NCBI RefSeq assembly: GCF_009724685.1
Contig: NZ_WMEF01000009.1
Span: 1-64,000, forward strand
Origin: Lysinibacillus cavernae
GTDB taxonomy: Bacteria > Bacillota > Bacilli > Bacillales_A > Planococcaceae
Reading direction: 5' to 3'
DNA: 64,000 bases
Shown here: positions 61,282-64,000 of the stretch, piece after piece
Numbering within the stretch: position 1 is the first letter of the stretch
Layout of the letters: every line of letters begins with the position of its first letter
Notes under the pieces: generated by a model
The model's database searches: none
Told to the model about the DNA's origin: nothing
What the model saw: the letters and a program-made list of their open reading frames with translations, nothing else
Translations under genes and position numbers: made by a program

Positions 61282-63726
61282 TTATTTAGAGATGGAAACT
61301 CCCTCTTTTTTCTGTACAATAAATTCGCCATTTACATAATCTATGACAACATGATTACCCTTCTCAACATTACCTTTCAGTAATTCTTCTGATAATCGAT
61401 CCTCTACTTGTTTTTGTAATGCACGGCGTAGTGGACGAGCACCATATTGAGGGTCGTAGCCTTCCTCAGCAATTTTTTCAAGCGCTGCATCTGTTAGCTC
61501 TAAAGAAATATCCTGCTCTTTCAAACGTTTTGTTAGTGCATTGCCCATCATTGCAATGATTTCTTTTAAATGCACTTTATCTAATGCGTGGAAGACAATC
61601 ATTTCATCGATACGGTTTAAGAATTCTGGGCGGAATGCTTTCTTCAATTCTTCCAGCATCGTACCCTTCATGTCTTTATACTTAGATTCTACACCACCTA
61701 CATTGAAACCAAGATTTTTTTGATATTTTAAAGCATCCGCACCAACGTTTGAAGTCATAATGACTACTGTATTGCGGAAGTCTACTACACGACCCTTAGA
61801 ATCTGTTAAACGACCATCTTCAAGAACTTGCAGTAGAATATTGAAAACATCCGGATGTGCCTTTTCAATTTCATCTAGCAATACTACAGAATATGGTTTA
61901 CGACGTACTTTTTCAGTCAGTTGACCACCATCATCAAATCCAACATAGCCTGGAGGTGAACCCACTAAACGTGAAGTTGAATGTTTCTCCATATACTCAG
62001 ACATATCGACACGAATCATAGCGTCCTCATCACCAAACATCACTTCGGCAAGTGCTCTTGCTAGCTCTGTTTTACCAACACCTGTAGGTCCTAAGAAGAT
62101 AAATGAACCGATTGGTCGTTTCGGATCTTTCAAACCTGCTCTTGCACGACGGATCGCACGAGAGATAGCTTCTACCGCTTCTCCTTGCCCTACAACACGT
62201 TTGTGTAATTCTTCTTCAAGTTGTAATAACTTCGAAGATTCTTCAGAAGCAATTTTAGCTACTGGAATTCCTGTCCACATTGATACAACTGCTGCAACAT
62301 CGTCCACCGTCACCTTAGATTCGGCTTTGCCTTGCTCTTCTTTCCAATTTTTTCGTGTAGCTTCAATTTCATCTTTCAGCTTTTGCTCTGTATCCCTTAA
62401 TGATGCTGCTTTTTCGAATTCTTGACCTGATACAGCAGCATTTTTTTCAGAGCGAACATTTTCAAGTTTATCTTCAAGTGCCTTTAAGTTAGGTGGCACT
62501 GCGAATGAACGTAATCGTACTTTAGAACCGGCTTCATCAATTAAGTCGATTGCTTTATCCGGTAAGAAGCGGTCAGAAATATATCTGTCACTCATTTTAG
62601 CTGCCGCTTCAATCGCTTCATCTGTAATTTTTACACGGTGATGCGCCTCATAGCGGTCTCGTAAACCTTGAATAATTTGAATAGCTTCTTCCACTGTAGG
62701 TTCATCTACTTGAATTGGTTGGAAACGACGCTCTAAAGCTGCATCCTTTTCAATATATTTGCGGTACTCATCAAGTGTTGTTGCACCAATACATTGAAGC
62801 TCACCGCGTGCTAAAGATGGTTTTAAAATATTGGATGCATCAATTGCACCTTCTGCTCCACCTGCACCGATTAATGTATGCAATTCATCTATAAATAAAA
62901 TGATATTGCCAGCTTGGCGAATTTCATCCATCACCTTTTTCAAACGGTCCTCAAATTCACCACGATATTTTGTACCTGCAACGACAGTCCCCATATCCAG
63001 CGTCATTACTCGTTTGTCACGAAGGATTTCTGGTACTTCATTATTAATAATTTGCTGAGCTAATCCTTCTGCAATAGCTGTTTTACCAACACCCGGTTCA
63101 CCAATTAGTACAGGGTTGTTCTTTGTACGACGTGATAATACCTCAATAACGCGTGTAATTTCCTTGCTTCGTCCAATAACAGGATCTAACGTACCTTCAC
63201 GTGCAATTTGTGTTAAATCACGTGCTAGACTATCTAACGTTGGCGTATTGGCAGCCTGAGCTGCTTGTTGTCCAGATTGTGCATTATCGTTATTACCTAG
63301 TAGCAATAATACTTGCTGACGTGCTTTATTTAAGCCCACACCCGCATTGTTTAAAACGCGAGCTGCAACCCCTTCACCTTCACGTATAAGGGCTAATAAT
63401 AAATGCTCTGTGCCGATATACGAATGACCTAATTTACGTGATTCGTCAACAGATAGTTCAATAACTTTCTTAGCTCTTGGCGTATAGTGAACAATTGGGC
63501 CAACATCTTCTTTACCTTTACCAACTAATTCTTCAATACCCGTTTCAATCATTTGAGGACTAATATCTATGGCTTCTAACGCTTTTGCAGCAATACCGCC
63601 GCCTTCACGTATAAGCCCTAATAGAATATGCTCTGTGCCAATGGATTCGTGCTTCCAACGAATAGCCTCTTCCTGAGCAAGCTGTAATACTTTTTGCGCG
63701 CGTTGTGTAAAACGATTAAACATCAT
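61282..63726 (-). CDS. clpC: ATP-dependent Clp protease ATPase subunit ClpC
   Basis: An AAA+ unfoldase of 814 residues. Double N-domain (1-148, [14 protein letters not shown] at the start), D1 with GEPGVGKTA, a middle domain with UVR-like segment ([15 protein letters not shown]) that binds MecA/McsB, D2 with GPTGVGKTE, and a ClpP-docking loop region (LGFNVGG). With ClpP it degrades misfolded and arginine-phosphorylated proteins. Start ATG 63726 behind AAAGGAGAGG; last gene of the ctsR-mcsA-mcsB-clpC operon. Confidence 0.96.
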   Translation of the reverse strand: MMFNRFTQRAQKVLQLAQEEAIRWKHESIGTEHILLGLIREGGGIAAKALEAIDISPQMIETGIEELVGKGKEDVGPIVHYTPRAKKVIELSVDESRKLGHSYIGTEHLLLALIREGEGVAARVLNNAGVGLNKARQQVLLLLGNNDNAQSGQQAAQAANTPTLDSLARDLTQIAREGTLDPVIGRSKEITRVIEVLSRRTKNNPVLIGEPGVGKTAIAEGLAQQIINNEVPEILRDKRVMTLDMGTVVAGTKYRGEFEDRLKKVMDEIRQAGNIILFIDELHTLIGAGGAEGAIDASNILKPSLARGELQCIGATTLDEYRKYIEKDAALERRFQPIQVDEPTVEEAIQIIQGLRDRYEAHHRVKITDEAIEAAAKMSDRYISDRFLPDKAIDLIDEAGSKVRLRSFAVPPNLKALEDKLENVRSEKNAAVSGQEFEKAASLRDTEQKLKDEIEATRKNWKEEQGKAESKVTVDDVAAVVSMWTGIPVAKIASEESSKLLQLEEELHKRVVGQGEAVEAISRAIRRARAGLKDPKRPIGSFIFLGPTGVGKTELARALAEVMFGDEDAMIRVDMSEYMEKHSTSRLVGSPPGYVGFDDGGQLTEKVRRKPYSVVLLDEIEKAHPDVFNILLQVLEDGRLTDSKGRVVDFRNTVVIMTSNVGADALKYQKNLGFNVGGVESKYKDMKGTMLEELKKAFRPEFLNRIDEMIVFHALDKVHLKEIIAMMGNALTKRLKEQDISLELTDAALEKIAEEGYDPQYGARPLRRALQKQVEDRLSEELLKGNVEKGNHVVIDYVNGEFIVQKKEGVSISK

Positions 63727-64000
63727 ATAAATCCTCTCCTTTTTCCCCATTTATAGGCTTATTCGCATGTTCTTGAAATAATGCCTCACGGAGCATTTCT
63801 GCTCGTACACGATCTCGTTCAGCAGGGGGCAGTACCTCTCCTGCATAGTGCTGTAAAAAACCTGGTTGCATACTAACAACACATTCATTTAAGGTTGTTG
63901 CTTGAATACCTTCAATCAACTGTAAATCTACCCCTAAGCGAACGTTAGATAGACAGGTAGCAGCTTCCTCACTTGTTAAAATTCTTGCATGAGTAAGGGT
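63716..64000 (-). CDS. mcsB: Protein-arginine kinase McsB, C-terminal part (cut by the window edge)
   Basis: The last 94 codons. [16 protein letters not shown] and [28 protein letters not shown] match the C-terminal lobe of McsB, which phosphorylates arginines to tag proteins for ClpCP. The stop overlaps the clpC start by 11 bases. The kinase active site lies outside the window. Confidence 0.88.
   Translation of the reverse strand, partial: TLTHARILTSEEAATCLSNVRLGVDLQLIEGIQATTLNECVVSMQPGFLQHYAGEVLPPAERDRVRAEMLREALFQEHANKPINGEKGEDLYDV

Overview
The window is a stretch of core chromosome from an endospore-forming member of the Bacillales, most probably Lysinibacillus or a close relative. Evidence: spore genes (gerD, cwlD, kbaA, sigH), the low-GC composition, Bacillus-type four-cysteine ribosomal proteins (S14, L33, L36), TTG/GTG starts behind strong AAGGAGG sites, and a gene order that follows, in reverse orientation, the origin-proximal segment of Bacillus subtilis from the mcsB-clpC region down to an rRNA operon. 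The genus is inferred from memory of protein sequences and was not tested.

Layout from left to right (most genes are on the minus strand, so the biological order runs right to left). 1-190: promoter and leader of a leftward rRNA operon whose 16S gene lies just outside. 191-4214: sporulation/germination genes (a degenerate PdaB-like protein, kbaA, gerD, salA/mrp, cwlD). 4277-7347: small accessory stretch (tandem DUF4822 lipoprotein, ankyrin protein, DUF4288-like protein, a gene fragment). 7426-12510: rpsI, rplM, truA, the energising module of ECF vitamin transporters (ecfT, ecfA2, ecfA1) and rplQ. 12568-26442: alpha, spc and S10 ribosomal protein operons with secY and adk. 26795-32810: an Na+/H+ antiporter-family carrier and a Bce-type peptide-antibiotic detoxification module (response regulator, intramembrane-sensing kinase, ABC ATPase, permease), inserted between tuf and the S10 operon. 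32970-41660: tuf, fusA, rpsG, rpsL, an L7Ae-like protein and rpoC. 41864-50987: rpoB, an RsmC-like methylase, rplL, rplJ, rplA, rplK, nusG, secE, rpmG and sigH. 51056-64000: rae1, rlmB, mrnC, cysS, cysE (behind a cysteine T-box), gltX, ispF, ispD, yacL, radA, clpC and the 3' end of mcsB.

The genes make the ribosome, RNA polymerase, translation factors and the Sec translocon, with RNA turnover, isoprenoid, Cys/Glu-tRNA and proteostasis genes at the right end.

I found no CRISPR array, phage, transposase or clear novel multi-gene system. The most interesting material is non-coding. A strong intrinsic terminator separates rpoB from rpoC. A structured rpoB leader carries its own terminator. The secE-nusG gap holds a hairpin array ending in an attenuator-like terminator. 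An inverted repeat appears to serve both as the bceRS terminator and as a BceR-type operator for the ABC genes. The infA leader is structured and has replaced map and the KOW gene. disA is missing between radA and yacL, and a diverged repeat lies in that gap and in the ispF-ispD gap.
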